Shown: piece after piece, positions 1-11,079 of the stretch
Layout: each line of letters begins with the position of its first letter
Position numbering within the stretch: position 1 is the stretch's first letter
Assembly (NCBI GenBank): GCA_037576215.1
Contig: JBANDB010000018.1
Coordinates: 496,001 to 560,000 of the forward strand
Length of the DNA stretch: 64,000 nucleotides
From: Armillaria gallica
Taxonomy: Eukaryota > Basidiomycota > Agaricomycetes > Agaricales > Physalacriaceae
Direction: 5' to 3'
Notes under the pieces: generated by a model
Databases searched by the model: none
Seen by the model: the letters and a program-made list of their open reading frames with translations, nothing else
Told to the model about the DNA's origin: nothing
Program-made: the position numbers and the translations under genes

Positions 1-319
1 TATCCCTCTCGGCTCATTTGTTCATTAGGTCCTTTCGACGGAATAATCATGGGCCAGGGATGTCTGTAATAGTATGTTATCAGTAATATTCCTCATTTAG
101 TCGAAATCCATTAATTCCAATTCAATACTTGATGTTGCCTACATCAACCCACCGACGACATCGCAGAAAGCCCGAAGCTCAACAGACGCGCCTCATCTAA
201 TCTATTGACTTCGACGAGAGCGGACTATCTAAAATTTGATAATATACATATACATATCAATCTCTTAGATCACGTTCATACTTTTACCCGTTTGAATGCG
301 TCGAGAGTCCGAGGTATGC

Positions 320-3300
320 TCAGAGGCTAACGTCCATTCCAGAATGAGCAATTGCATCATCAGCTTCCTGGTCGTCTTCATCCTCCGTATCCTTCAGACT
401 TTGTACCACAGCTGGGAGATAATGCTTCAGCTTCCACATATTTCCGATCGTCAGGCTAGCGTGATCGAATGCGTGGACCACGACCCCTTCCTGCTGCCTG
501 GCACCTGAAGATGGCAGCTTCGGGTATCTTGCGGAGAAGTGAGTAAGGAGGATATTTTCAGCTCGCATCCTACATCGATTGGTCAGCAGTGGAACGCGAC
601 ATGCTGACGAAACTGCTTACCGTTTGCCAATACCGACAGCTTGACTGTGAGTACTGTGGGCCTTCGCACTGGCGAGTTCCTCCTGGTCATCTGCCATCGT
701 GGCCTCGTGGATAAGTAAAGTGGCGCCTTGTCCGGCATAGACAAGGGCGTCCGCTGGGGTGGTGTCGGCGGAGAAGCTGAAAGTTCATCAGAGAAGGTTG
801 CTGATTCGCCCAAGTCTATTTTCTTACACTATGCTCCAACCGTCCAGACTTTTGATATCAAGACCATAACACGTCGTCCGGTGACGAACATCTATGGTCC
901 TGAACGACTTTAGGTTCAACGCTGCACAAAGGTCCTTCGCATGCCGTTTAGACCTAAATGAAACTTGTATTAGAAGAGTCTGGGGATATGACGGTTACCG
1001 TATTTCATACTCATCGATGTCTGTCCAGGGCTCACGTCCTCCCAGCATCCATCGTCCAGAATCAGGATAAGTTGCTGGGTCTTTCCAATGCAAAGCTTCG
1101 CTCATCACTGCGGTCACCCCATTACCTGAAGGATTGTCGAAGCCTAAATTTTGCACTTCCGATACCTCTCTTAGGGAAAGGTGTACGGATCGAATGGAAA
1201 CGAGATAAAGCGGGGACGTCGGTGGGGGATCGAGCTAGGCCAAGATTTAAAGGGAATCAAGGCATGGCATACGTTAAAGCATACCGTCAACCGCTTTCTT
1301 AGTATCGTAGAAAGTCCCATGTGATGGTCGCCGTGGATATGGCTCGCAAAGATGCATTTCGTGTTACGGAGCACCTCCCAAACGTTGTTGGATGCAGCCT
1401 TATCCGTACCGAACAGCCGAGCCAGCTGTCCCCATGTCCCTTCTCCCGCGTCTAGGAGAATATTACCGAAGCCTGGTATCGTAATCAGAGTCGATGATAC
1501 TATCATAGTCATATACGTCAGAGTTCAGATTCACGTCGACAAACTGGACAAGACAAACCGTTTCTGTACTTGCTGGGTACTGCGCTCCCCGTACCCAACG
1601 GATAAACACCAATGTCAGCTCCATTACACAATATTCTGCTTGCATCTGATTCGATTGCCTTGACAGCAGCTTGTGCTTCTGCATACTTGCCTTTTGTGAT
1701 CGATGGAAGAGCTATAGGTGTGGGCGCAGACACAGCGGGATGGAAGAAGTCTAAGTCTTGAACGGTATCCTCCTGAATAAGCTCTGTCGGTGGCCGTAGA
1801 TGAATTGTAGAGCTGGATGTCATCAGATGGCAGCGTTCAGGCATATTGGGGATCGCTGAATATATAAACTCAGAAAAATGAGCACTCTAGGCTGTACAAA
1901 TGCGAACCTTTGATGTCCTTGGTCGGTTGCAGAGAATATTTAGGAACAGCGAATATCTCGGGGTCAAGGCTTTGCAAACGCAGCTGCTGAAAGGCGGCAC
2001 TGGTGAAAGTTACGGGGTCAGGGCAGTGCTCTCGCGAGGATATGACGTGCTGAAAAGGTTCCATCGTCAGCGAACATACGATTGCAACGATCAGGCACTG
2101 GTCCTACATGGCATTGTGGATCAAATCCATTCATGAAAGTAGTGTACCTCTCGTCTTCGAGGACACCTTCGCCGCAAATGTGGAACACAGTACGTATTTT
2201 GTAATCGGCCATATCTTCAGTACGATGAGATCGAAACTTGGCATAGAAGGGCGAGTCGGTGAACGATGTTACTAGTGAGGGGATGTGTGAAACAGACGGG
2301 ACTTCGAGGACGATGACCACTTGAGGAACTTCGGAAGGCCCGATGATTTCCTCTGGCGTCACGGTCCGTTCAACCATAGCATCACCTTCCTTTACTTTGA
2401 AAGTTATCGTTTGTCCCTTGGTCAGCCTACTCCGGAGTGGTCCAGAAGGAATTTTCAGCAGCTCAGCCTTTTCCGCGTCGAACTTGCCACGAACACGAGG
2501 GCCGGCGATAATGTATGACAAAGTTGGTGTTAACGAAGGATCGGAATCGCGACGGGAGTGCGGGGAAACAAACTGTGGCAGTTGCTTGTAGAAGCCCTGA
2601 GGAGCTTTTCGGCGGCGACGGTATTCGTCTTTCTGAAACAACGATGAGAATAGCATGACTTCAAGGAGGAATTAAATTCTTACATAGCCAGAAGTTTCCT
2701 CCGACGGTCCTTGAGATGTCCGCTGTTTCTTCGCAGGCTTTTCTGGCTCAGGAAACATGGTTTGAACAAGGAGTCGTCTCCAATCGTCAGCAGCCTCGCC
2801 CTCCAGAGTCTCGGGAGATTGGGTCGCCTCGAGACCCTCGCTCTGAGGCTTTCGCTTCAGTGACTTTGGCGTAATGGTCTCCAAAATAGATTCTGTATTC
2901 TTTGGCATCGATGCATCAGTAGTCGGGAAAACCGGAATACTGTAGACAGTGATATTGTTGTCCTTGAAAGTCGGTGTAGGGTTGCCTGACATCTGAGTCC
3001 TCAAAGGGATCTCAATTGGCTCAACCGTCATGGTGTCTCTGTGGAAAGGAACGATTGATACATGTCCTCGTCGAAGTAGATCGGTGAACATACCTGTAAG
3101 TATACAGACGCATGGCAGCCATTAGATGCAAAAGGCCTGGCGGACCAAAAACATTTATTTTGTTAATCGTCGCGTCGGCAAAGGTCATCAAAAGGCCTGG
3201 AGAACATCAGATGGGCCGAATTCAGATCTAAAAACTTACCAGGCAAGCCGCCTGTACGCTGTGAACCAACGTCCGTAAAGAAAATTCCCCTCGTCTTTCT

Positions 3301-3588
3301 CCAGTTCCTTTTACTCTGCAGAAAGGCGCGTCCACTATTCTCGCCCGCATTGAACATATACTTGGCTTTGTCGAACGTGACTATAATGGAAGGCTCCGTG
3401 TCTGAGCTCACAGTGGTAAGGACAGAGGTCGACCAGTTCATATTGGCTGTGACTGGATTGGTGGCCACGGACGAGAATGGGCGGCGAAGGAAAGGGAAAA
3501 GGAATGGAAGAGAGAGTAGACGTGCCAGCTTTTTATCGTCGTGGCTGGCAATGACATCGACCTTCGAACTTTGACAGAAGAGGAGCAC
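320..3588 (-). CDS. TRZ1: tRNase Z, long form (tRNA 3' endonuclease)
   Basis: Zinc-dependent metallo-beta-lactamase endonuclease that removes 3' trailers from precursor tRNAs in nucleus and mitochondria. The first exon carries the N-terminal pseudo-hydrolase opening (FNAGENSGRAF, then DVGSQRTGGLPG) and ends at a GTAAGT donor near 3240. The middle holds a variable acidic/basic linker (about 2690-3090). The C-terminal half carries the catalytic motif SHIHGDHHMG near 1320, preceded by LLDAGEGTWGQL. Further on are LLIHEATMADDQ with a following HST (about 660-720) and ILLTHFSARYPK near 530, all diagnostic of the long-form family. At least five introns are needed. The first Met (3588) gives an Arg-rich, hydrophobic leader. 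An in-frame Met50 (3441) would give a leaderless form, so dual targeting is possible. The stop at 320 follows an acidic tail. The family call is firm; the internal exon borders are approximate. Confidence 0.9.
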
Positions 3589-4032
3589 TCATAAAGGCGA
3601 AATTTTGACCAGACTACGGCCGGTACCGGCTTTAGACTCGACTTGGATCTCCGATGTACCGTCATAGTAATGCCGTATGTCGGCAGAGTATCGGCAACCG
3701 CTCCGCAGATAGATTCCGTTCACGTAGCCTTCATCAACTGCTGACGCCGAGAGAAGGATCTTAGAAGCCTTTGAACCTGCGTCGATCATTTGAGAAGACC
3801 TGTCATTTGCGTCGTAAAAATTACTCCAAAAGCTATGTAAATATACAATTTAGTTGCTACTTGAGAAAGGATGAAGGAAGTCTAAGGAACTTGAAGGTGG
3901 TCACAAGAGCAGTAATCGTCCGAATATTAAAAATATGCCTGGATACACTTGCATTGTAAGCAAATGGTACTACGGAAACACCAAGGAAAACACACACACA
4001 CTGATGAGAGAGCCGTCCAAGAGCCATCAGTC

Positions 4033-4842
4033 CTACGTGAGTATTTTCCGCTTGACCCTCGGGGGAACAATAATGCTGACGTGGTTGACTTCGGGACACA
4101 AGACCAACAAAAGCTTGTCGAGTCTCTCAGTAGATGCATACGAAGACGAACAGACGCAGAACTTCCTAACGCGACTCTGGAATTTGAAGCACGCTTTCAG
4201 TATACGACAAGCGTCTCTGATCCTCCCCTCGACCTCGAGTTCGACGAGGTTACGAAACAGCGGGAGAGAAGGTCGCGGAACGGGGGACATGCGACGCTTC
4301 GCAATGACTTTGAGTGTTTGCAGATTGGACAGTGAACCAAGAGCGCTGATGGTCGTGGCTTCCAAAATGCTTGTGGTCAGCTCCACCGCCCCGATGTTGT
4401 CCAGAGTGTGTGATGGTGATATGGAAAGATTGAAGGAATATTTCAAGATGTAGACCAGTTCTTGGCTTCGGAGGTCTACGGCGCGAACCGTGAGATCTCC
4501 GCTTGTCTTTGCAGAAGGATGAGACAGGATATGGTCCTGCAGTGACGGAGACCATCCGGCATTATTGGTGAGAACGAAATGAGACTGTGCCGGAGATCCA
4601 GACAGGTAAGCACGCAGGTCTTCAATGTCGGTGGCGTGGCTAATGAAATTTCCGGAAAATACTGCGAGTCCTTTTGGTTGCTCACAGGTGTTGCCACTGT
4701 TGCCAACGTCTGAAAGTACAGATGGCGACGATGAACTGTTCGTTAAATAGTGAGTCGTGGTGTCCTGGTTCGCATCGGAGAGCGCGCCGCAGCCACCGAC
4801 ACCGCCAACCGCTGGCAGAAGAGAAGACTGAGTAGAGCTCAT
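4033..4842 (-). CDS. Leucine-rich F-box-type protein, paralogue A
   Basis: An uninterrupted frame of 269 codons with no catalytic motif. Its second half reads like degenerate leucine-rich repeats (GSLSNLQTLKVIA, then LFRNLVELEVEG, then RIRDACRILKACFK). The same order of segments occurs in the protein at 5820-6779 (GFLSNLAVLKIIS, LFPSLLKLEFYG, NVPDACTALMAC), so the two are tandem paralogues. This is the usual look of the large F-box/LRR-like families of agaricomycetes, which choose substrates for SCF ubiquitin ligases, but I see no F-box at the N-terminus. That could lie in an unrecognised upstream exon (4843-4969). The frame stops about 40 residues before its paralogue does. The N-terminal 40 residues are Ser/Gly-rich. 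Role unknown. Confidence 0.6.
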   Translation of the reverse strand: MSSTQSSLLPAVGGVGGCGALSDANQDTTTHYLTNSSSSPSVLSDVGNSGNTCEQPKGLAVFSGNFISHATDIEDLRAYLSGSPAQSHFVLTNNAGWSPSLQDHILSHPSAKTSGDLTVRAVDLRSQELVYILKYSFNLSISPSHTLDNIGAVELTTSILEATTISALGSLSNLQTLKVIAKRRMSPVPRPSLPLFRNLVELEVEGRIRDACRILKACFKFQSRVRKFCVCSSSYASTERLDKLLLVLCPEVNHVSIIVPPRVKRKILT

Positions 4843-5347
4843 GATGGGAAGTTGTGTAGTGGAGACGCGTCGTCGAATCCTTTAAATTGCTCTCTTCGTC
4901 GCGTTCTCTGAGGCGTTCAGCAAAGAAAGCCATTGTAGAACAACAATATGATCCAAAAAAGGACTGCATTAGAAGCCAAAGGGCCGGCCTGTAGTTATAG
5001 CCACCGAGTCGTGGAATGACTCATTGGAGACCAGGGTCCCAAGTAGTGCTCTCCTCTAATGAGCTTTCGTCTCGGCTTTGATGTCCCTACTTTACTGTGA
5101 GATAATTTGCAACAGCACCGTGGTAAAAGTTTTCATCCCTGCTGGTTCCAAGGGATCACCAGTACACTGCTTGTTGCCCACAGCCCTGAGTAGTAATCTG
5201 TTGTGCCATAAATAGGACAATGCTGATGTCGTGGGACACTGATCAGTGCGGTGAAGATCGAAGAATGATACGCAACATAAATATCATAGATCCTTCGAGT
5301 GTTCCTTCTGGGCAGGATCGCTGGGACGCGGAGATTGGAGATTGAAT
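4843..5347. other. Intergenic stretch upstream of paralogue A
   Basis: Non-coding by inspection apart from a possible 5' exon of the 4033-4842 gene. ACGCGT sits at 4865-4870, just upstream of that gene's ATG. No repeat or RNA gene seen. Confidence 0.4.
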
Positions 5348-5700
5348 TCACGGCAAAGTGGTACGTTTCAGTCGGGTTTCAGTAGAAAAAAGGACAATGT
5401 ATCCAAACACTCGTCCACAGCAGCTGCTAGCTATTGTACGCCATTTAAAGCAAATCAAAGGCACGCTGCCCGGTGTACCCTTTTGAGGGTGACGGCGCTT
5501 GAGAGAATTAAATGCGGACTTCGGAATATGCCGGGGGAAAAATTGGCAGGGTAAAAATATTTCATGCACCCGAAGCCTAAGCTTTTCTTCAGTAAAGTGT
5601 TACAGGTGTTGTTTAGACTACGGTATGAGAAGGGGATATAACTTACATGCGCATAAGCGACATCAAGCAACAGTGACAACAAAATCAGAGCAAAATACAT
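5348..5700 (-). CDS. Possible small secreted protein (two exons)
   Basis: A tentative gene. The first 18 codons from 5700 encode a clean signal-peptide-like leader (MYFALILLSLLLDVAYAH) that runs directly into a GTAAGT donor. An acceptor near 5515 (ATTCCGAAG) would join in phase to a frame beginning SAFNSLKRRHPQK and ending at 5348. The mature peptide would be about 55 residues, basic, with three cysteines. Unspliced, the first frame also stays open for 81 codons. No family recognised. It lies between two F-box-type paralogues on the same strand. Small length and lack of homology make this weak; transcript reads over the GTAAGT site would settle it. Confidence 0.25.
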
Positions 5701-5819
5701 CTATATAATTCGAAAAATAACGATAAAGCTTGAAAAACTGAGGGTATCATCAATACCTAATGGATGGCGAGCTGGGAGAGACAAACATACATTTTAAATG
5801 GACTCGCCACAGCTTTTTC

Positions 5820-6779
5820 TCAATCCTCGACCAAAAACCCATTAACCAAAGAAAAAGACACGGTCGGGTGCAGCACCGCCAGCAACGTCAACGAATATGG
5901 ACATGGAACAAAGTCAGCCATATTCATCCAATTTTCCTCGGCAGGATGGCAGTCGCGGATGGTAACCTTAAGGGACCTCAACACTGGACAGGAAGTATGA
6001 ATGGTTTCGCGGAGAACTCTCATGTCCTGCGGGCTGCTCAGAGAAGCTGCCTGTATTTGGAACTCTTGAACACGATTCGAAGCGCTGACGCAGGCCATCA
6101 AGGCGGTGCAAGCATCTGGTACGTTCCCATAAAATTCGAGTTTAAGAAGACTCGGGAAGAGGCAGGTAGATGGAGGAGGAAGATTCGCAGCAACAGCGTC
6201 ATTTGATATGATTTTCAGCACCGCAAGGTTGGACAAGAAACCGAGGGAACGAATTATGGGCCCATTTAACACCCTGCTGGACACGGTCACTGAGCTGATG
6301 CTTTTAGGGGAGTACGACGGGCAGACACCGAAACCAAACGAGTATGTGATATCGGGTTGATTGGATTGCTTCCACGAATCCCCGATGGTCTGTATGACAT
6401 GAACTTTGAGATCCTTCGGCGTCTTCCGGGAGAGACAGAACAGAAGGAAGTCCCGCAGTGAGGAGTCGAAGACACCGTCGAGGGTGATGACCTTGAGCTC
6501 AATGGGGAGGTAGTCGCCCAAGAGGCTTTCAAGGATGGATACCAAGTTGGAGGTGTGGCTGACAAGACGCCCAAAAGCAAGGACGAGACCGTCAGGTCGG
6601 GTGGGAAAGACGTCCTGCATATTCTCCTGGGTGAGGAACCGTGTCGACGATGCGGGGGAAAGCTTCTGGGCATCCCTGAGGGTCATGCCTGCGGTGACGA
6701 TGGGGTGACCCTGAGCATCTTGCAAGGCATAACACTGGATGGCATCCATGACATGAGAGAGAGTAGTGAAGAGCCACAC
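5820..6779 (-). CDS. Leucine-rich F-box-type protein, paralogue B
   Basis: A 319-codon uninterrupted frame related to the protein at 4033-4842 over its central and C-terminal parts. Shared features are a segment following a GL.L(A/V)F motif, a leucine-rich repeat-like stretch (SLGFLSNLAVLKIIS) and a conserved DAC..L.AC segment. The frame begins with WLFTTLSHVMDAI, which looks like the end of an F-box region rather than a true start. The codon before the Met is preceded by an AG that could be an acceptor, so one or more 5' exons between 6800 and 7180 are likely, although I could not prove an F-box there. By analogy it is a substrate-binding adaptor. The actual substrate is unknown. Confidence 0.6.
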   Translation of the reverse strand: MWLFTTLSHVMDAIQCYALQDAQGHPIVTAGMTLRDAQKLSPASSTRFLTQENMQDVFPTRPDGLVLAFGRLVSHTSNLVSILESLLGDYLPIELKVITLDGVFDSSLRDFLLFCLSRKTPKDLKVHVIQTIGDSWKQSNQPDITYSFGFGVCPSYSPKSISSVTVSSRVLNGPIIRSLGFLSNLAVLKIISNDAVAANLPPPSTCLFPSLLKLEFYGNVPDACTALMACVSASNRVQEFQIQAASLSSPQDMRVLRETIHTSCPVLRSLKVTIRDCHPAEENWMNMADFVPCPYSLTLLAVLHPTVSFSLVNGFLVED

Positions 6780-7641
6780 CTTCAGCCGAGCTTATTTAAC
6801 CAGGCCACTGAGTCATGGCCTTGCATGATCGAGTATGAAGACACACGCACTGTTCGCACAGGCGCTCTTTCTTGATTAAGGAACACGAAGCACCGACCGT
6901 AACCGGGATCGGGGCAGAAATAATAGAGCGCGAGCCGGGCCAGGAAGTCCATAATAAAAGATCGAGCGTAATATAACACCGGGGCTTGCTTGAAGAAAGG
7001 CTGCATTTGAAAGGCTTGGACACTGTGCCATGGGCGATCGGTAATGGACCGAAGGCTGGTCCCAAGAGCTCCAGAAGCTCGAGCATAGCCGTATCATAGT
7101 ATAACGGCGACTCGTAGTTATACAGCACAGAGGGATACGGTCCCGTGGAGGTAGAAACAGCACGGAAAGCTCGGACACCGCAACCAGGCGGCTATCAGCT
7201 ACCCTACTATTTCGTAAAGTTCAATCTAGATTCTTACCCGAAAGAGGCTGCAACGAACAAAGAGATGATCTCCCTGAGTAAAGTAAGCCCATATGGAAGA
7301 GATTGGTACCAAGCCTAGGAGACGCGTGGAAGGAGAGAGTTTGGTACCGAACGCGCGCGAATTTGGTGATGATGGAGCCGAAGAGCCAAGGAAATCCTGT
7401 TAATTCATCCCCGAGGCAAAACAGCACTTAGAGATTCAGCTATGCTTTGGTATCAACATTTGACGCGTCGAGGAGGCAGTAAATGTAGATCTAACAGGGT
7501 TGGTTGGAAGAACCATGCGGGAATATCCGAAGCTTACACACGATACATTACGTAATATTTTTTGCCGGTGTCAGTCCGTTGCGACGGACCCGGTGTCGGG
7601 TTGTGCAGGCGGTCGGTCAGCCTGTCTTATCTTACACGGCC
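6780..7641. other. Possible 5' exons of paralogue B and promoter of the Ytp1-like gene
   Basis: Frames on the minus strand stay open in pieces between about 6800 and 7180 (leucine-rich) and may belong to the 5' end of the 5820-6779 gene. From 7180 to 7641 I see no coding signal. ACGCGT occurs at about 7321 and 7464. Confidence 0.35.
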
Positions 7642-9658
7642 ATGACGCGCAATTTTCTTCTGCTTTCTGTTGTATTTTCTCTAGCTTCATGTCTTGTATA
7701 CGCACACTCCCATCACGATAACCTTACCGACGAACAGAAAAATGCGCCAGTGGACGCCATCTTATGGATCCATATGAGTTTGCAAGCGATGGTCTGGGGT
7801 CTCCTTTTCCCTGCTGGAATGGTCCTTGGGATAACACGGAGTCGATGGCACGTTCCCCTCCAGGTATGTCTTCTCGCAGGAAGGTGAAACACTGACTGAG
7901 ATGTCCACGTAGAGTACAGGATTTGCGCTGACACTCGCTGGATACTTCCTGGGCCACAAACATAAAGGACGAATGTTCTTGAATTCTGTTCACGGAACCT
8001 ACGCGAACATCCTTTGTATACCCATTTTTGCGCAACTGGCCCTCGGTATCTATCTCAAACTGCATATACATGAGAAATCGATTCGTCCGTACATGGTTCG
8101 GCTACACGGAATTATTGGAAAGGCGTATCCGATATTTGGATGGGTACAGATGGTGTTTGGAATTGCCACTTTCCGAGGTTACTGTCGCGGAGGACATTTG
8201 GGGCAATGTCTCGCGCACTATATCATGGGCAGCGGGTTTATCGCCTATGGCATAATTATGGATATTCTACTACTTGTTGGCGAAGCTTGGGTGAGGCGCA
8301 GTGGACGTAGCCCAGAGTGGTGGGATTCATGGTGAGGACCTCAAATTTCTCTTCAGTTACCAAGTGCTCAAACTGGTGGAAGGGTCATCATGCTTTGGGT
8401 AAGCATCTGTATGCCTAATACCTATCGACACCGTCCAACAGTGCTGTTTACAGGGCATCGGTATGTCAGATTCTAGTCAAAGCATCTCCTTGGTGATAAA
8501 TATGATCAGTCAACACCTTTACTGAACACCATGGCGGTGGCTGGTCCGTCAAGGATATGCAACACACGTATGTCTCCATACCTTCTCGGGGTCCATCTTC
8601 TCTAATTTCTTCCGTCCAGAATTCTAGGAGTTCTGTGTAGGCGTATATTTGGTTTAACCGTCCTTTATATTTAACGCCGCCTGTAATAGGGTGGTGCGGC
8701 GGCGCTCTCGGAATTTTCCTCGCTCGCAACAACCAGGTTTGATTTACGTGCATTATCTCCTTTGCCATACGCTCATTTCTTAATAGCGCAATGTAGTTCC
8801 GGGAGTGATGTAGGTTACAGCGCAGTCTTCAGCCTTCAGTCCTGATCACCTACGTTTAGTATCATCTTGACCGGCTGGGGTATGTCTGAGCATGCTCAAG
8901 CTCTCATGGTCTCAACCAAGGTGCGACGCCTGTACAATAGATGTCTAACCTTGATTTATCCACCATGACCTAGGTACATGCGATGTTTGGCTACACTCTA
9001 ATGCTTGCTGGCTTCACCCGTATCATTGAAATATGTTTCTTCTCAAGTCCAACGAATCCTGAAGCTCCTGTGGAGGACGACAATAACAGCGAGCATACTC
9101 TTGCAGCTCAAAGCCCTCGCTTCTCCTCAGGCATAGACTCGCCTTCAGAAAGCAGTCGGACTTCTGCAGCAAAGGTTTTCCGGCATTTACCTCCCTTCGT
9201 GAGCTATCACCCAGTTTTATTTCAGTTCATGTAGTAACAGTAGTGGGCAGCTCCTCGTCTCGGCCGGGTAAGCCAACATCCCCGAAGTCATTAGATATGC
9301 CTTCTGACGACTGCTAGACTTCTCTTCATGTCAGCTACTGACGAGGAAGTACAGTTCGTGCATGATAACGAGATGGATCATGTAACTTATGTTTTGATCA
9401 TGTTCAGGCAAGTATCAATATCTTGGCTTGGACAAATTTCCAGTGCTCACAGTGACTCATAGTTTGTCATTCCTTCTATACACGCTCATCGTGTGGATGA
9501 TTCATCTGTACACAATCAGCGGGCGAAATGCGCCTGATGCGAAAATCAATTCAAGCGACAGCATAGAGATGGCGTCAGGGATAAGAACGAAATGGTACTC
9601 ACGCGTTCCAAACACCGAGGAATCCAATCATATCATTGGCGATGATGAGGATGACTGA
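7642..9658 (+). CDS. YTP1: Ytp1-like multi-pass membrane protein (DUF2427 + Ytp1)
   Basis: Polytopic membrane protein resembling b561-type cytochromes; function in fungi poorly known. Start at 7642 gives a signal peptide (residues 1-21, ending VYAHSHHDN). The DUF2427 part has conserved helices and histidines ([59 protein letters not shown]). The Ytp1 part has [42 protein letters not shown] and [16 protein letters not shown]. Exons inferred in phase: 7642-7863, 7913-8331, 8383-8398, 8454-8460 (7 nt), 8510-8567, 8620-8636 (17 nt), 8690-8736, 8787-8809, 8860-8920, 8974-9198, 9251-9267 (17 nt), 9318-9407, 9463-9658. All introns are 49-55 nt. The last one has a GC donor (CAG/GCAAGT). The 3' part is duplicated downstream as a relic. 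Confidence 0.88.
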
Positions 9659-11050
9659 GTAGATATTACGTGTAGACTTCTAATTGTACCTACTATTCGT
9701 GTTCGCGGCGCCCGAAAGCCATGACGCAATCACACCGCCTCCGTGAGTACGTGCAGTCCGGAACCTTTCTTCCTTTCCGACCACCATTATGTCTGGAAAA
9801 ACTGCTCTCATTATCGGCGCGACTGGCCAAACTGGCCAGCATTTGCTCAAGGAACTGCTGGCGTCTTCACATTTCACGAAAGTTGGCGAGTACGGACGGC
9901 GGCTCACCGATCTCGAGTCACTCTCTACTGGCAAGGACAAACTTGTTCAAAAGGCGATCGATTTTGAGAAACTGGAGGAGTCCGGACTCAAGGATGGGAA
10001 ATGGGACGTTGTCTTTATCACGTAGGGCGTTCTTCCAGCGGTAAAAATGTCTGACTAGACAAAGTCCAATAGGCTGGGGACAAGCAGAAAGGCCGCTGGA
10101 GGCGCGGAAGGATTCCAGAGGATAGACAGAGAGTTCGTTGATTTTTGCTGATTCTATGATTTGAAGTTCATCCTATCATCCTTCAGCTATGTTATTAATT
10201 CTGCAAGGGAAGCACGAGTGCCGGACCACCAGCAAAGTGTTGTCTACCTCTCTGTAGGTCCCACGTCTTTCGATCAATAAAAATACTAAATGGACCTGTA
10301 GAGCGGCAGCGCGAACGCGAAATCCTCATTCCTATATCCCAGGTAACGTTCTGTTCGTCTGTTACACCAGAATTACGCGTCTCATATGTTCCAGATGTAA
10401 AGGTCAAACGGAAGAAGCCCTAGCCAGCATGGGATATTCTGACACGATCATGTTCCATCCTGGCCTATTAGCGGGGACTAACCGGCCTCAATCCAGAATG
10501 CCCGAAGTCATTGCAGAGTATGAAGCTTGTACTTGTCGCATTTTTGCGTCCTGACGAATTATTCTACAGGGGCGTTATCAATACTCTGAGACTCTCGAGC
10601 TTTTTCTCAGGATTGGAAATCAAGGCGAGTTTTCGGTACACGATTGTAATGATGGATCGTTACTCACTTGGACGTTTCAGGTGGCTACCTTAGGCAGGAG
10701 TATGGCCATAGCGGGGTGGCTGGGTTCTGAAAGACTACCTTCTGTTGCCCGAGCAAAGGAGGAGGAAACGCCAGAGGGAAAACGGTTTGTGTCGATCCCT
10801 AACGCTGGGGCAATCGCGCTTGCGCAGACTCCTTTTGAGTAATATGCTTAAGTTGTCCCTGACTTAGAATGATCTTTCCTTCGCCCGCCTTACCACAAGT
10901 ACTCTCTCTGTGTGCTTTATTATTGGCATTATATCCGAAAGCTTGTTCTTGATTCATCACTGCTGTCTTGTGTACAAATGTGGCTTTCAAACGCAGGCTC
11001 AACGGTGATCCTGTTAGCCAACGCGTAGTCAGTGGGTCGTGGTTGAAACG
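9080..11050 (+). repeat. Tandem duplication, unit 1
   Basis: From within the penultimate large exon of the Ytp1-like gene, through the FMP52-like gene, to about 200 bp past its stop, the sequence is repeated at about 11100-12960 in the same order and orientation. Matching landmarks: TCTGCAGCAAA, TGACGAGGAAGTACA, GATGATGAGGATGA, the whole reductase gene with the same introns, and the 3' flank (tctctctgtgtgctttatta / tctctctatgtactttatta). Borders are approximate. Confidence 0.8.
9789..10842 (+). CDS. FMP52: FMP52/TIP30-like NAD(P)-binding oxidoreductase, copy 1
   Basis: Atypical short-chain dehydrogenase of the FMP52/HTATIP2 type; yeast Fmp52 is found in mitochondria and ER. Residues 1-20 carry the Rossmann loop (ALIIGATGQTGQHLLKELL), followed by VGEYGRRLTDL. 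After the first intron (donor at 10022) come LGTSRKAAGGAEGF, a short exon with YVINSAREARV and VVYLSS, then SFLYPR, KGQTEEALASMGYSD and a final exon with LGRSMAIAGWLGSE. About seven introns, including one with donor GTTCGT (10133) and one GC-AG intron (10625-10680). The frame is intact. It is about 80-90% identical by eye to copy 2 at 11726-12778. The start at 9789 matches copy 2 exactly. Substrate unknown. Confidence 0.82.
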
Positions 11051-11079
11051 TTGAGACGGCGAGGTGCCTACCTGTTGAC

